A stretch of DNA of 64,000 bases from Chimonanthus salicifolius (taxonomy: Eukaryota > Streptophyta > Magnoliopsida > Laurales > Calycanthaceae), in assembly GCA_013350335.1 (NCBI GenBank), contig CM023538.1, positions 50,977,195 to 51,041,194 on the forward strand, written 5' to 3'. The translations under genes were made by a program, and so were the position numbers. Positions 49,049 through 61,000 of the stretch are shown here, piece after piece. Numbering within the stretch: the first letter of the stretch is position 1; each line of letters begins with the position of its first letter. The notes beneath the pieces were generated by a model. That model worked only from the letters and a program-made list of their open reading frames with translations. It was not told the origin of the DNA and searched no databases.

Positions 49049-52000
49049 ATGGAGTCTGCAAATATGGGTCACCAGCATCAGCTCCAAGAACAGCTTGGTG
49101 GGTCTTCTTCTTTAGCAGTCCCATCATTCAATGGTGTTGGAATTGGTCATTTCTGCAACCAAAATATCTCACTGTAAGTACCACCTTTACTGAATTCTCT
49201 ACAGTGATCCCTTGTTCTTCACATTTAGATTCGACCCACTTTGTTCCAAGAGCCTAATTTTTTCTTAAATGTTATGTGCACAGATCATGAATTAAGGTTA
49301 CACAAGCTTGAATCTCTTTATTTGTTTAATGTTCATTTTAGATCGGAAGGTTTTAGTGACTAGTGCCACTTGGGAGATGAGATCTGTTCCCAGGAATGAA
49401 ATTGTTCTAAGACTTTCGAAACTTTGAATTTGCATATTTTTTGTGTTAGAACCGTTTAAATTTCTTGATTTGCATGAACTATCAGTTTAACCCTAGTTTC
49501 TGAAATTTGTTGGGTTTTGTTGAGCTTTTAATCGTAAAAGTAGCACTTTGTTCATCAAATGAGTGTTATCATTGGAATGTGTAAGTTTCTTTCTCGTAGC
49601 AGTGATTGTTGATATACCACTCAACATGTTTTCCTTCGAGGGTTTAGAATTTCCTTGTTGGGTTCTGCTCAATTTGATGATCATCTGTTTCTAGGGTTAC
49701 TAGCTCATATGGCATTCATAGTAACAATAGGTTTTGTTTGATCACTGTAAATGGTTTCAAGTATTTTGCTTGATTGGATTTGCAGGAATGGTGGAAGGTT
49801 CAATTCAAATTTAAACGGAACTTCTTTGAACACGAGAGACTTGAGGCGAAACAATGACATTCTAGTCCATCCTTCGATCAACACTTCCATGTTTCAAGAT
49901 CTAGGGTTTCATTGGTCTGGTATGGAGAATTACTCAAACTATGAAGCCAATGAAGTTCAGTTTGCAAAACTCAAGGGTGAGTCATCGGATTCGTATCTGA
50001 AATTTTGTGATCCATCCATACTAGAAGAACAACTTCATTTGCCTTCAACAAGAAATATCAAGCAAGAACAACAATATATTCAAGATCTTAATGAGAAACT
50101 ATTTCTCAAAAACTTCTCTTCTGGCTACCAAATCAACGGGCTTAATCTTTCGTCTTCGGATTTCTATTCCACTCTGCAAAGTTCCAGTTTTGGAAGTTCA
50201 GCTACACCAGGTAGAGGGAACTTTAGCCGGGTTCATCCGAGTTCTAATATTTCGAGCCTGAACTCACCTTCCTCATCAATTTCGAGTTCCCTGGACATGA
50301 ACTTGCAGTCATCGGATCTCTTTGCTTCTACTAAAGTTGGTGCCAATTTTAGCCAGCCTCTTCTCAATAATTTGTCTTCGTTTAAAGCTGTACCACTGGG
50401 TTTTGACCATCTACAGGATTCTAGTCAGGGACCAGCAAACAGTTGCCAAATGGTATGGGTACTCTCATTATTATTATTATTATTATTATTATTGTTATCG
50501 TTGTCATTGCTGTTATTAGAACAGTACTAGCATCAGTGTTCTTAGGGTTTCAGTAGAAATACTACAAGCAGCGACTGCCTCAATTTTAATAGTAATAGTA
50601 TTACTGTTGTTGCTATTTTGATTAGTTGTTTGTTTACTTGACAAGATGAAGTAATTTTAGCCTATTTTTTTTAAGATCAATGTGTTCAAGCATGTGCAAA
50701 CCTTCTTGTCCATATACATTGGATAACAATATCGAGAGTGGTCTTTTTGTGTTGATAGTGACTTTTAATCCAATACCTCCGACATCTCAAGCGTATTTTT
50801 GACTGACAAGCCAACCTTCAAGACTTGTGATTTTAACCTGTCATTTTAGGTGAGTTAATGCGATGAAATTCTAATAAATGTTGTAAAAAATGCTGTATAT
50901 TTCTTGAAGGAGATAATCTATAGACGATCAAGATTACAAAAGACTCTTAACTGGACTATCAAATGTTTCCATTTATGAACTTGTACCATTTGACATGGAC
51001 CATTTACTTCTTTTTCTTTCATTTCTGTTTAAAGGCTCTACATCAAGAGCTAAGATCACATATTCAGGGAGGCTTTTATAGCATTACTTGTCAGCAATTG
51101 GATCCCATAGATGGACTGTCTAGATTCACAAATCCCAGAACCACATGTCGGATCAGTGAGATTCAGTCAGTTCATCACAATATGGATAAATAATAATAAT
51201 AATAATAATAGCAAACAACAACAATAATAATAATGTCAACAACAACCATGTTCCTCTTTTTCACTTTTTACACTGTTCACAACCCTTAGATGCTCTGCAC
51301 ATTTTTTTCTTTGTACTTCACCAATATGAACTACTTTTTCTTCATGGGTGCTCTATCCCTTCTAATCAATTTTCTTTAGGGGTAGTCATTTAGACATCTG
51401 ACCTTTTTTGCTAGAAGACAATCTTTTTTTAAAGTTGGAGTGAAATTACTATTTTACCCTTCTGATGTGTATCTGGATGATGAAAGATTTTTCAAAATCG
51501 GAGGGGTAAAATGGTAATTTCATCTTAAATTTCGAAAAATGGTGTCTCCTAAAAGAAAAGTTGGATATCTAAATGGCCACCCTTTCTTTATTCTTCACAA
51601 TAAATGCAACTAGAAACATACATATTCTCTTCTCTTTTTTCCATTCTATTATATTAAAAGCAATCAACTACATATTGGTTTATACATTATTTCTTAGTTC
51701 TTTGTTTGCTTTTTTTTTTTTTTCGGTTTAGATTATTTCTTAGTACTTCGTTTGATTTTATTTCCTAGTCAACATAATAGCAACTAACTAGTTTTGTTCT
51801 ATTCATTTTCAAAGACTTCTTTCATGAATGGAGCTATAGAAACAAAGGGAGGTCTTGATGCTTCAGAGACAAAGCCCTGTCAGCCACCACCCAAAAAACC
51901 TCGATTTGAATCGCGCTCTCTCCCACCCATCAAGGTGCACGACTTATATAACTAGGGATTATTATTTTTCTTAACAACTAGTGTAATATATTTGATTAAT

Positions 52001-55000
52001 CTAAATTTTCATTTTTTTAATACCATCTTTGCCATGGTTACTGTTGAAGCAGGTGCGAAAGGAGAAATTAGGAGATCGAATCGCAGCTCTTCAACAGTTG
52101 GTAGCACCCTTTGGCAAGGTCCATCTCTTCTTTATCATCATCATTATCGATCTCATTCATTCTATCATGTTAAATATTGTGTTTTTTTTTAATATGGATA
52201 TCTTCAACTTATATTGGAGATGAGACTAATCCCATGAATATGTGTAAATTTTCCAATCCACGCACACTTGTTAAGTCGATGAAGAGTGGCAGAGAAGGGT
52301 TGAATGTGAATTGAACTCAAACACCTTGTTTCATGATACAAACGTTGTACAGTAACATTTCTTTTAGAAAAATAAAATTTTGCCAAACAAAGTATTGTTT
52401 ACATTTGACAAAGAAACACCCAAATAAATGGTGGACATCAGTGAGATTTTTGTGCTCTGAAGCTTCTGCAGGGCTTGTCATCAAAAAATAAATAAAATAA
52501 AATATAACATAATGACCAAAAAAGCATAACTAGGACATATTCAAAAGTTCAAATTGTTATAATGACAAGAGTTTAATGCCCCTTAATAACATTTAAGATA
52601 AGTGAATGTTGAAGCTGATTTTTACTTTATTTTTTTTAAGAGAGTTAAAACTTTTTGTAAGTTAAAAATGTTCAACAGGAACTCTTTAGAGTACAAATTC
52701 TGTTCCCTTTGTTCTGAAAAAGGAAAAGGGTCAGTGGTCCATGTAAGCTGGAATTCAGTAATATGTTGTCAGTGGGCCATTCATGTATGATGATGATGTT
52801 CAGACTCAAAAAAGTAGGGCCCCACAATAGATGGGTCGTAGCAGGCTCCAGATTGGTTAGGATCAGTCTAATTTTAGGAAAAGAAGAAAAGAAATTAAAT
52901 GAAAAAAAAAAAAAAAAACAAGAACACTGGGGTATCCATGGTCCATGGTTTGACAAACCTACTTGCTCATGGTGAATTTATCTCTCTCTTATTTAATGAC
53001 AGTTGACAATCTTCGTTCTGCATAATGGATTCAATAGAAATTTTTATTCTTTTAAGGGCTTTGATTCAGACATTGCTCTTTTTACAAACACCATATACTG
53101 ATTGGTAGGAAAAAAATCTGATTTTATTTTTTTATATTAACATTTTTCAAAAAAAAAATATTGTTGGAGAATGATTGTAAACTCAGAAAAAGTATATGGT
53201 GTCACAAGAAAAAGTATTGTATTTCTTGTATGGATATTGTTCTCTCTTGTCTCTCATAGTGAAAAACATCTCTCTCCATGGATGTAGATAGGAATTTGTC
53301 AAACCACATAAATCTTAGTGTCGATTTATTTGTCGTTCTATTGATTTATTTTATCGTGTTGTGATTGATTTTATTCCTCATATTATTCCAAAGAAGTGAT
53401 ATTAAGAGTTTTGGTTCCGACCATGGAAGAGTGTGTTACTGGAATACAACACAATTGGAGTAAAATGAATCTCAACGGTCATGTTCGAGGTGGATCCCTT
53501 TGATGAATAACAAGGGCTAATTAGTCTTTTTCATCGAATATTGGTCGATCATACCAGGACATGGGGATGGGCATCTTACACGAGATGTGGAGTTGCAAAT
53601 GCAATGCAAGATCATGGTCTCAGATACTCTCTGGGGTTGGTGGAATTCTTGCCAAGGTGAAAATTAGTAGGTGTGGCTCGATTCCAGCATGATCACCGAA
53701 ATTTTCTCTGAGCAAATCAGAGAGAAAGGATGGACGGTGTGAGCATATCTATCAGCGTTTTTTGGAGGAGTTTTTTTAGGAATGGCATACACGGCTTTGG
53801 TGTACACGGCAATGAGAGAAAAAAATAGGGATTTGTCATGTGACAACATGGGGGAGCTTTCATAAATGCGTTGGGGGCATCTTGTTAGGATGCCTTCGGC
53901 CGCATGGTATTGTGCCTCTTGGCCGTATGCAGCATGGAGGAGGGCCCTTTGGCCACATGTGTTGGATAATACTTTGCAAAGGGAAAGCTTGTATGCAAGG
54001 GCCATTTGCATGCAAGGAATACTTAGTGGATGCTATCCTTTGGGGTAAAAAAGCATAGGAATATAGAAGTATGTGTGTGCATCTATGGAGATGGTTTTGT
54101 CGGCTTTTTTAGCTGCATGCATGTTGTAATATGCATGGACGTGCCATGGTGTGTGGTGGAGGCTTATGAGTGGAGAGGCTGCAAGAATGTGAGGCATAGA
54201 TGCATAAGGAATACATGATGTTGGGCTTGCTTAGTATTTCATAGGTACTGCTGGGGAAGTGGAGGAGGCTCTTGGTCCTTCATACATCATTGTGGGGAAG
54301 TGAAATATAGAAGAAATGTCACATGTGAGACAGTCCACGTGGGTTACAACGGAGGGACAATGGTCACCAAAGGAAGCGCAGGGAGAAGACACACACAGTA
54401 ATGTGCTTGGGCATTCTACACACGACACCCATGGCCGGCTACACCTTTAAGCAAAGTAAGCAGTCACTTTAGGCTCCAGATAAAAAGACCTAGTAATAGT
54501 TGCCCCATCACACCTTTAAAAAAAACTGTAGCATAATAAGTATTTAGAGGACTTTTCTCTTCTTTTTATTTTATTTGAAAAATAAGTATTTAGATGTATT
54601 TTAGAAGGTGGGTGAAGGGCATTTCTAATCAGTATTTGAAGGCATTTCAATCTTTTTGATTTTTTCCCTTTAAAAGTTTTTTTTTAAAGGCCCTATTTAT
54701 AATTTTTGTCTTAGGCCTCCATTTGCGTCTAGTCGGCCCTGACGACACCAAGGTGATTTAGAGAAGCACATGGAAAGAACACGAGATACTGGGTTAGAAG
54801 AAGGGTTCATTGTTCTAAATTGAGAGAGCAAGTCAGAGAGGAGGAACTGGGATTTAGTTGTGGGTTGCAGGTAGCAATGATGCATTGTACAAAGGTTTTG
54901 GGACTTGGGTTTGGCATTTAAATCGGAGAGATTTACTTATTGTATTTCTTGGACAGATATTGTTTTCTCTTGTCTCTCATAGTGAAAAACATCTCTCTCC

Positions 55001-58000
55001 ATGGACACGGTCGATTTCTTTGTGCTTGTATTGATTTATTTTAAGTTGTTGTGGTTGATTTTATTCCACATATTATCCCTAACAGGTTCCACGCAAGCTG
55101 TCAACCTTGATCTAATCCAAATTTCAATTTGAATTGCACAACTCAACTCTTATTCCCAACTCTTATTCCCAACTCTTATTCAAATCTCTAACTTACCTTT
55201 ACTAAAATTCAAAGTTACATCATTCAAATTTGAATTGAATCCAACCCAAGCTGCACCTTATAAAAATTAGTCCGAGAGAGTCTAAATCTCATAAATTTCT
55301 CTGAAGTACCTTATCGTATCAATGATACGTAACAAGGGATATTGTATCGCTATATAATGAATGCACTAATAGCTCAATTGGTCTAAGATTCTAGGATTAT
55401 ACTAGAGATTTTGGATTCGACTCTTCTCAGGTTTACGTGATATACGAGGCTTCTATCTGTGAGATTATTCTCACCTCCAATATAGAGTGGGGAGACCCAT
55501 GTTATAAAAAAAAATATATATAGATATTGATATTCTTATTTATATTTGCTAATATTAAAACTCTATATTGCATGTGAAAATTACAGACTGATACAGCATC
55601 TGTATTACTTGAGGCCATTGGATATATCAAATTCCTTCAAGATCAAGTCGAGGTATGACATTCTTTATAATTGAATTATCAATGTGTGTGCCCGTGATTA
55701 GTAATTGTAGAATTAACTCAGTTGTATCAATTCAACTTTGGCTTGATTTCTAAATACTCAGCCAAAACATGAACTGATTGACTGCTGAAAATTTTTAAAA
55801 TAACTTCCAAAATAATCAACAAAACTAGTTTTTTTTATAGATTGTATAAAAAAAACCCTTCTTTCTATCTGGTGTCCTAGTGAGTCCCCTTCGATAAGGA
55901 ATGTCACATTTTGCATTTTATGCTGAATGTAAGTGTACCACCGCAGCATTTCTATAATTTCAAATATCGCTTGAGGCAAAATTAAGGAACTTAAAAAAAA
56001 AAAAAAAACATTTTACAGCAAAACCTAATTCCAAATGTAGCTAGATTAGGTCCAAGATCATTGATTTTGAGGGTGGGTCAGTTTAAGTTTTAAAGATTTT
56101 TAGATTTTCTTCAGTCAAGTTGGGTTAATTGGAAAAACCCCGGGACCTAACTCAAAATATTTTAATATAATATATAATATTTGTATATAATTATATAAAG
56201 ATATTTTAAAAATATTAGTTGTCTTTCACATATAATTTTATAAAGATATTTTATTTCTTTTATTTTGGAATTTTTTTTTCAATTTAAAAATGTTGGGTTT
56301 TCACTTTTGTTACTTAGGTCTTTGGATATTTTGAAAAGGGTCGATATTTCGAGAATGTCGGGTCAGGTCAGATTCATATTTAAGAATTTTGATTTGAGAT
56401 GGGTTAGCATAGATCCAACTCGAGCTAACTTGCAACTCTACTATTAGCTTACATAGCTCTAAATATCTTAAAAAAATAAAGTTTAGATTTATAGCAAAGA
56501 AGATATTAAAATTTTAAAAGAAAAAAAAAAAAAAACAATCTTTATCTTTTACCCTTTTAATTAGGACATGAGCCTTGTAGGAATCATCTTTTGCCTTCAA
56601 AGGATAATCAGTAAAATGCATAGTTATGAAAGATAAATTGTGACACTATCAATCACAAAGACAGAGGTATGTAAATGCTTTTAAAATTTACAGTTAATAT
56701 AGGTTTTAATATTTTTAAAACTTCATACCTAAACACACACAAATTTAAGTAATTAGAAAGAAAAAAAAAAAGGAAAGAATAAAGTAATACCATAATTTTT
56801 TGTATTTTTTTCCAATGTTTGCTTATAAATATTTCTAACAAATCTGTAAACATTGAGCATGAAGTTCTTGTTTGTGCTTGCAGACTCTAAGTGTTCCTTA
56901 TATGAAGAATAACAATGGTTCCTGTACGACTTCTCAACAGGTAAGTAATTTTCACAATAAATAAAACATTTGAACTTACTGATATTAAATATATTATTTT
57001 TTATTTGAACTTACTGATATTAAAAATATTATTTATAAATATGTAATGTCATTCAAACATGCAGTTTTATAGTTGAAATAGTAATTAAAATGTATTAGTA
57101 TAGGTCCACCATCCTTCCGTATAAATTAAACTTTAAAATCTACTTCAAAGCAGCTCTGTAAATGGGTTGGATGAGAGCTTACAATGCTTATAATGCTCAA
57201 TTCAACCATCATATTTGCACTGCACCTTGTATACCTATTCATATAAGATTAAGAAGTTAGAGCGGTGGTCAAAAACTCGCCTCAAGAAGTGGAAGTTTTA
57301 AGTACGATTCTCACTTCTCTCGAAAGGACCACTCTCCATAGAGCTATCCTGTGTATGTGAGTAGAGAGACTTGTACATGCCTTGAGGGGCTGGGTGCTCT
57401 AAGAGATATGGACATCTTGGTCATACAAAAAATGAGGTAGGTGAAACCAGGGGTAAAACTATCGAGATTGGATGATATTGGATGATATCGGCCGATCTCA
57501 AATATTGGTTGATATCATTCCTTCTCTTTTTTTTTTTGGAAATATCAGTTTTTTTATTTTTTATGAATTAAAACATAAAATAAAAAAGCCCGATATGCAC
57601 CCGATATCGGTCGAGATATCGCCTGGGCCCACATCGATATTCATTTTTTTTAAATCCCCAATATAAATAGCGTACGTTCGATATAATACGTATCAGCCGA
57701 TATTCCATTCCCTAGATGAAACTCCAGTAGACAGAGTGACTGAATCTCATACATCGTTCTTTAACAATAGAAATTTCTTCTTTCATAACATTATCCTAAA
57801 CTTAAATATCCTTGACATCATCATATTAGTTGGGTTTTAAAGTGTCTACAACATTAGACAAACAGAGAATTGCAGAAATATTAGAATAATTTCAATCAGC
57901 ATTATTGTCAACTGGTTTGTTCATTCTACTAGATTGTCATAAATGTGGATTTAGCCTCTTGATATTTCTTCTTGCTAACATTCTAAGTAGAACCATCCTT

Positions 58001-61000
58001 AGAACTTGAAGCATGAATTCTAGATTTTCAAATTTAAACATCATAATCGATATTAAATGAATCCTGTTGAGAATATTTACTACAATCTTCATAAACTGTC
58101 TAATACTCATGCTCAACATTCTTGGCATGAATTATGCTACAAATAGCCTCTCCAAAATGGCTATTCTTTTGCTTTTCCACACCATTCTACTTAGTTGTGT
58201 ATAAACAAGTAAGCTACTAACAAATCTCATTCTTCTCAAAAATAATAATAATAATAATAAACTTCTTGAAAGTGTCCTCGCTGCCATTATCAAAGCGTAG
58301 ACAATCATACATCGGAATTCATTCTCAACAAGTTCCTTCAATTGTTGAGAATGTTCAAATTGAAAATATAACATGTAATTCAATTAACAATTATAGGTAT
58401 ACCCAAAAAAAAAAGTCAAGTTACCAATATTATTAATAGAATAAATTGTATAATCAACAATAACGATTGCATCTTGTGAGGGGGTCTTGGCGGTTAAGAA
58501 CCTGTTCGAGAAGCGGTAGGTCTTGAGTCCAAGTCACTCTTAACACAAAATGGTCACTCCTTATGATGTTACCCAGTGTGTGTCTACATCCTAAATAGAA
58601 ACCTAAAGCAACCGCTTGAGTTGTCTTACGTGCTTTAGTTGTCTTCAGTCAGCCCTGTCAAGGATTAGTCACGTGCTCTAAGTGTTAGGGAATAGACCTA
58701 ATAACTACAGACAGAAAATACAGACTCAATCACACATAAACACATAGAACACATGATATACGTGGTTCGGCCCAACCTTGACCTACGTCTATAGGAGAGT
58801 GTATATTTCATTATAGATAAAAAGAATACATAGATACAAGATTTGATCCCAAGATCTCTTTTGGTATCTTCCCTCTCTCTCTCTATCTCCCTCACTACAC
58901 CTTTACTGCAAGAGGCCCCTTGTGGCCTCGGAAGGCACTCGGCCAAATGGCAGGGTTTCCATGAAACCCACGTCCTTAATATATAGCAGTATTACAGTGT
59001 CCTATGTTTAGCAGTTTCCTAATATAATTACGAATCCCATGTAATTAGGAGTCCTATGTAATTAGGAGTCCCATGTAACTAGACTCCTAATTTCAGTGGA
59101 ATTGAGCCACAAGTTCCAACAATCTCCACCTTGGCGAAAATCCACTGATCTTCCTCCAGAGACAACTGTGACATCGTCCTCCACTGCAACTATGCACCTC
59201 TGTGCACACTAACTGCTCCCAGCCATACTCCACTTGCAGCTGTAATCCTCTACATCTCTGCATGAGATGCGCATCCTATATCTTAGGATGATCCACCAGT
59301 CTTAAGTAAGACTGTATAGCCCAACCGGCTCCACCTCGATCTTGGCCATCCAAGACCCTGTGTTGCAGTTGCAACTCCGCTTCCTACGTTCTACGAGCAC
59401 AACCCAACGTGCTTCACAAACGCGAGGCTGCGTTTCCTTCATAGTGTATTCCTGCACACACTAATGTATTAGCTGCAATCACCTCGGCCTCTCTACGCAT
59501 ATGGCGAATGTGCCATCTCCACGCGTACCGTCAAAAGGTCTAAGGTCCTTCACCTTGCAGCAACCCTCTCACGGCTACATCTAGCCGTGTTTCCTTGATG
59601 TGATCCCACGCACCGCCGTCAACCACTCCCCGATTCTTCCAAAAATTAATTTTACTCCTTTTTAAAATCCACACTGATCACCGTGTAGATCTCTCCGCTA
59701 CGATCACATAGGCGAAGACGGATCTCAATTCCGAGTCCAGATGACTCCAGAAATTGCAAAACAATTATGACCTTTGATTTTTCCCTACTGAAGAAGTACC
59801 TGAATCCGTGGTCCTACAGGATCACCCGAAACTGTAAACCTATGGATCACCAACCAAGCATACTGTAGTCCTACGGGACTACCCCAATCTGTAGTCCCTC
59901 AGGTGCACAAAAAATGGTGGTTCTTCACAACTGAGTGGACTTTGCCGTGTGTGATTCCCTGTTTCGGTCTCCGGCGATCCTCCTGCTACTGACCGATCTC
60001 TTTCCGTGCGGCGACACCTCTACTCGGCTCTATTGTTCTCAGATCTGATCGAGAAGACCCCTTTCTTCTGCCGCAGCTACCTCCGGCTGCTAGCAGATCT
60101 GGCCCTGCCCCTTGGATTTGGCTGCTGCCGATCTCTCTTCTCCTCCCGATGTCAGAGGTGGGTCTCCTTTTTTTTTTTTTTTCCTATTCCGCCTCAGATC
60201 TAAAATCGCCACGGCTACTAGATCCGCCTCTTCCTGCTGCTCCGAAATCTGCAGGCCTCCACCTGCAGTTTTCCCAGATCTAATCTGGCCACAGTCGTGG
60301 CTGTTGCATCTGTAGATCTGAACGCCTCCGACCGTGAGTCCTCTGGCCTGCTTGGCCGTCCCACTCCTTTGACAGATCTGTACCGATCTGAAGGTCCTAG
60401 ATCTGTTGATTTCTTCTCTACCACAGACTGGTAGCTACATGCTCCTCCAGCAGCATTGTTGATCTCACTTCTGAGATCAGTCCGCACCGTTTGCCGGCGC
60501 AGTTTCCTCTTCTGCGCGTCACTGGTTGACTCTCGCCTCAGATCTCAGATCTGAATCGAGAAACCCCTTCTCAATTTCCCAAATCTGGCCGCCTTTCCTG
60601 CAGTCTCCACCGTCTGCAGATTCTCACCGATCTGCTGCCTTTTTTCTTTCTCGAATTACAGATCTGAACTCTCAGATCTTATTTCCACTCCGACGATCTT
60701 GGTTTTCTTAGAACCAACATGGGAACGGATTTGCCTGCGCATTAGCGATGGGGCTTTGTCTTTCCAGCCGTACCTCTTATGGCTGCCACTCACAGATTTG
60801 AAAAAACTAAATCTGCAGCGGTATTGCACTGTTGCTTTTGCCCCTCTCCTTTTGCAGACTATTTCGACGTGTGATTTATCTGGCCCGAATCGAACATTCG
60901 CTCTGATACCACTGTTAGGGAATAGACCTAATAACCACATACAGAAAATACAGACTCAATCACACATAAACACAGAGAACACATGATATACGTGGTTCGG

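Larger units (their letters stand above)
52119..55586 (+). other. bHLH intron 4 (3.5 kb)
   Basis: Contains a SINE-like minus fragment (about 52185-52335), the copia remnant 53207-55084 with its nested hAT MITE, and a family B SINE (55368-55514). No exon signal was recognised between exons 4 and 5, which join cleanly across the bHLH loop. Confidence 0.7.

Noticed and set aside
49751..50530. 259-codon ORF starting upstream of bHLH exon 2
   Set aside because: It is exon 2 read with intron bases on both sides. The first 12 codons or so are intron 1, and the Leu-rich tail is the (ATT)n run after the donor at 50453.
50963..51193. Possible extra bHLH exon
   Set aside because: Exon 2 joins exon 3 in phase 0 without it, and the ORF has no resemblance to this protein family.
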